Shown piece after piece: positions 24,610 through 24,638 of a stretch of DNA of 24,638 nt (positions within the stretch are counted from its first letter, which is position 1; each line of letters opens with the position of its first letter). This DNA is from DATDGX01 sp036521875 (GTDB lineage: Bacteria; Desulfobacterota; Binatia; Binatales; Binataceae), in contig DATDGX010000225.1 of the NCBI GenBank assembly GCA_036521875.1, positions 1-24,638 on the forward strand. Direction: 5' to 3'. The notes under the pieces are model-generated. The model was not told where the DNA came from. It saw only the letters and a program-made list of their open reading frames with translations, and did no database searches. The translations under genes and the position numbers were made by a program.

Positions 24610-24638
24610 GCGTGCCTCCGTCGCGTTGCACCACGATC
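24599..24638 (-). CDS. rplP: probable 3' end of rplP (ribosomal protein L16), runs off right edge
   Basis: The last 12 codons before TGA at 24599-24601 read IVVQRDGGTLGA in the frame ahead of rpmC. L16 is the standard gene before L29, and its C-terminus often ends in a short basic or glycine-containing stretch after KLPIKTK. The frame overlaps the rpmC TTG by 11 nt. Only position and frame support it; too little is present for certainty. Confidence 0.55.
   Translation of the reverse strand, partial: IVVQRDGGTLGA

Overview
The window is a G+C-rich piece of a bacterial chromosome. It reads as a Gram-negative-type environmental bacterium of the deltaproteobacterial or Binatota-like kind. That placement is a guess from gene content: a fused spc/alpha ribosomal operon with adk-map-infA inserted, a molybdenum hydroxylase cluster, and scattered phytanoyl-CoA dioxygenase, GNAT and APH-type genes. 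Nothing visible fixes the phylum. No tRNA, rRNA, insertion sequence, integrase or CRISPR array was seen.

Right half (24638 to 13300, all minus strand): one long ribosomal operon in the order (rplP end)-rpmC-rpsQ-rplN-rplX-rplE-rpsZ-rpsH-rplF-rplR-rpsE-rpmD-rplO-secY-adk-map-infA-rpmJ-rpsM-rpsK-rpsD-rpoA-rplQ. Genes are packed with overlaps of 1 to 17 nt or short gaps. A GC hairpin followed by a T-rich stretch just after rplQ probably ends transcription. The zinc-binding (C+) forms of S4, S14, L36, a Cys4 form of L24 and a Cys4 adenylate kinase are all present. S11 and L5 carry long low-complexity extensions.

Middle (11442 to 13299): a decayed or low-density patch. It holds an 84-residue orphan ORF, a phytanoyl-CoA dioxygenase-like gene broken by a frameshift and a stop, and a frameshifted GNAT acetyltransferase remnant. 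Next to it is an intact tldD-pmbA (tldE) pair encoding the TldD/TldE metalloprotease.

Left half (1 to 8612): a plus-strand coxS-coxL-coxM-coxG-like cluster encodes a three-subunit molybdenum hydroxylase (2Fe-2S, molybdopterin and FAD subunits) plus a CoxG-type SRPBCC protein. CoxL has AYRGAGR in place of the CO-dehydrogenase AYxCSFR loop, and the gene order is S-L-M. Both mark it as form II (CoxL-like), so its substrate need not be CO. A Crp/Fnr-family regulator gene runs toward the cluster and overlaps the end of coxG tail to tail. Upstream on the minus strand are an APH-family phosphotransferase-like gene, a patatin-like phospholipase gene and the 5' part of clpB, which runs off the left edge.

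The most distinctive features are the form II cluster with its facing regulator, the extended S11 and L5 proteins, and the pseudogene patch beside the ribosomal operon. I found no clearly new multi-gene system.
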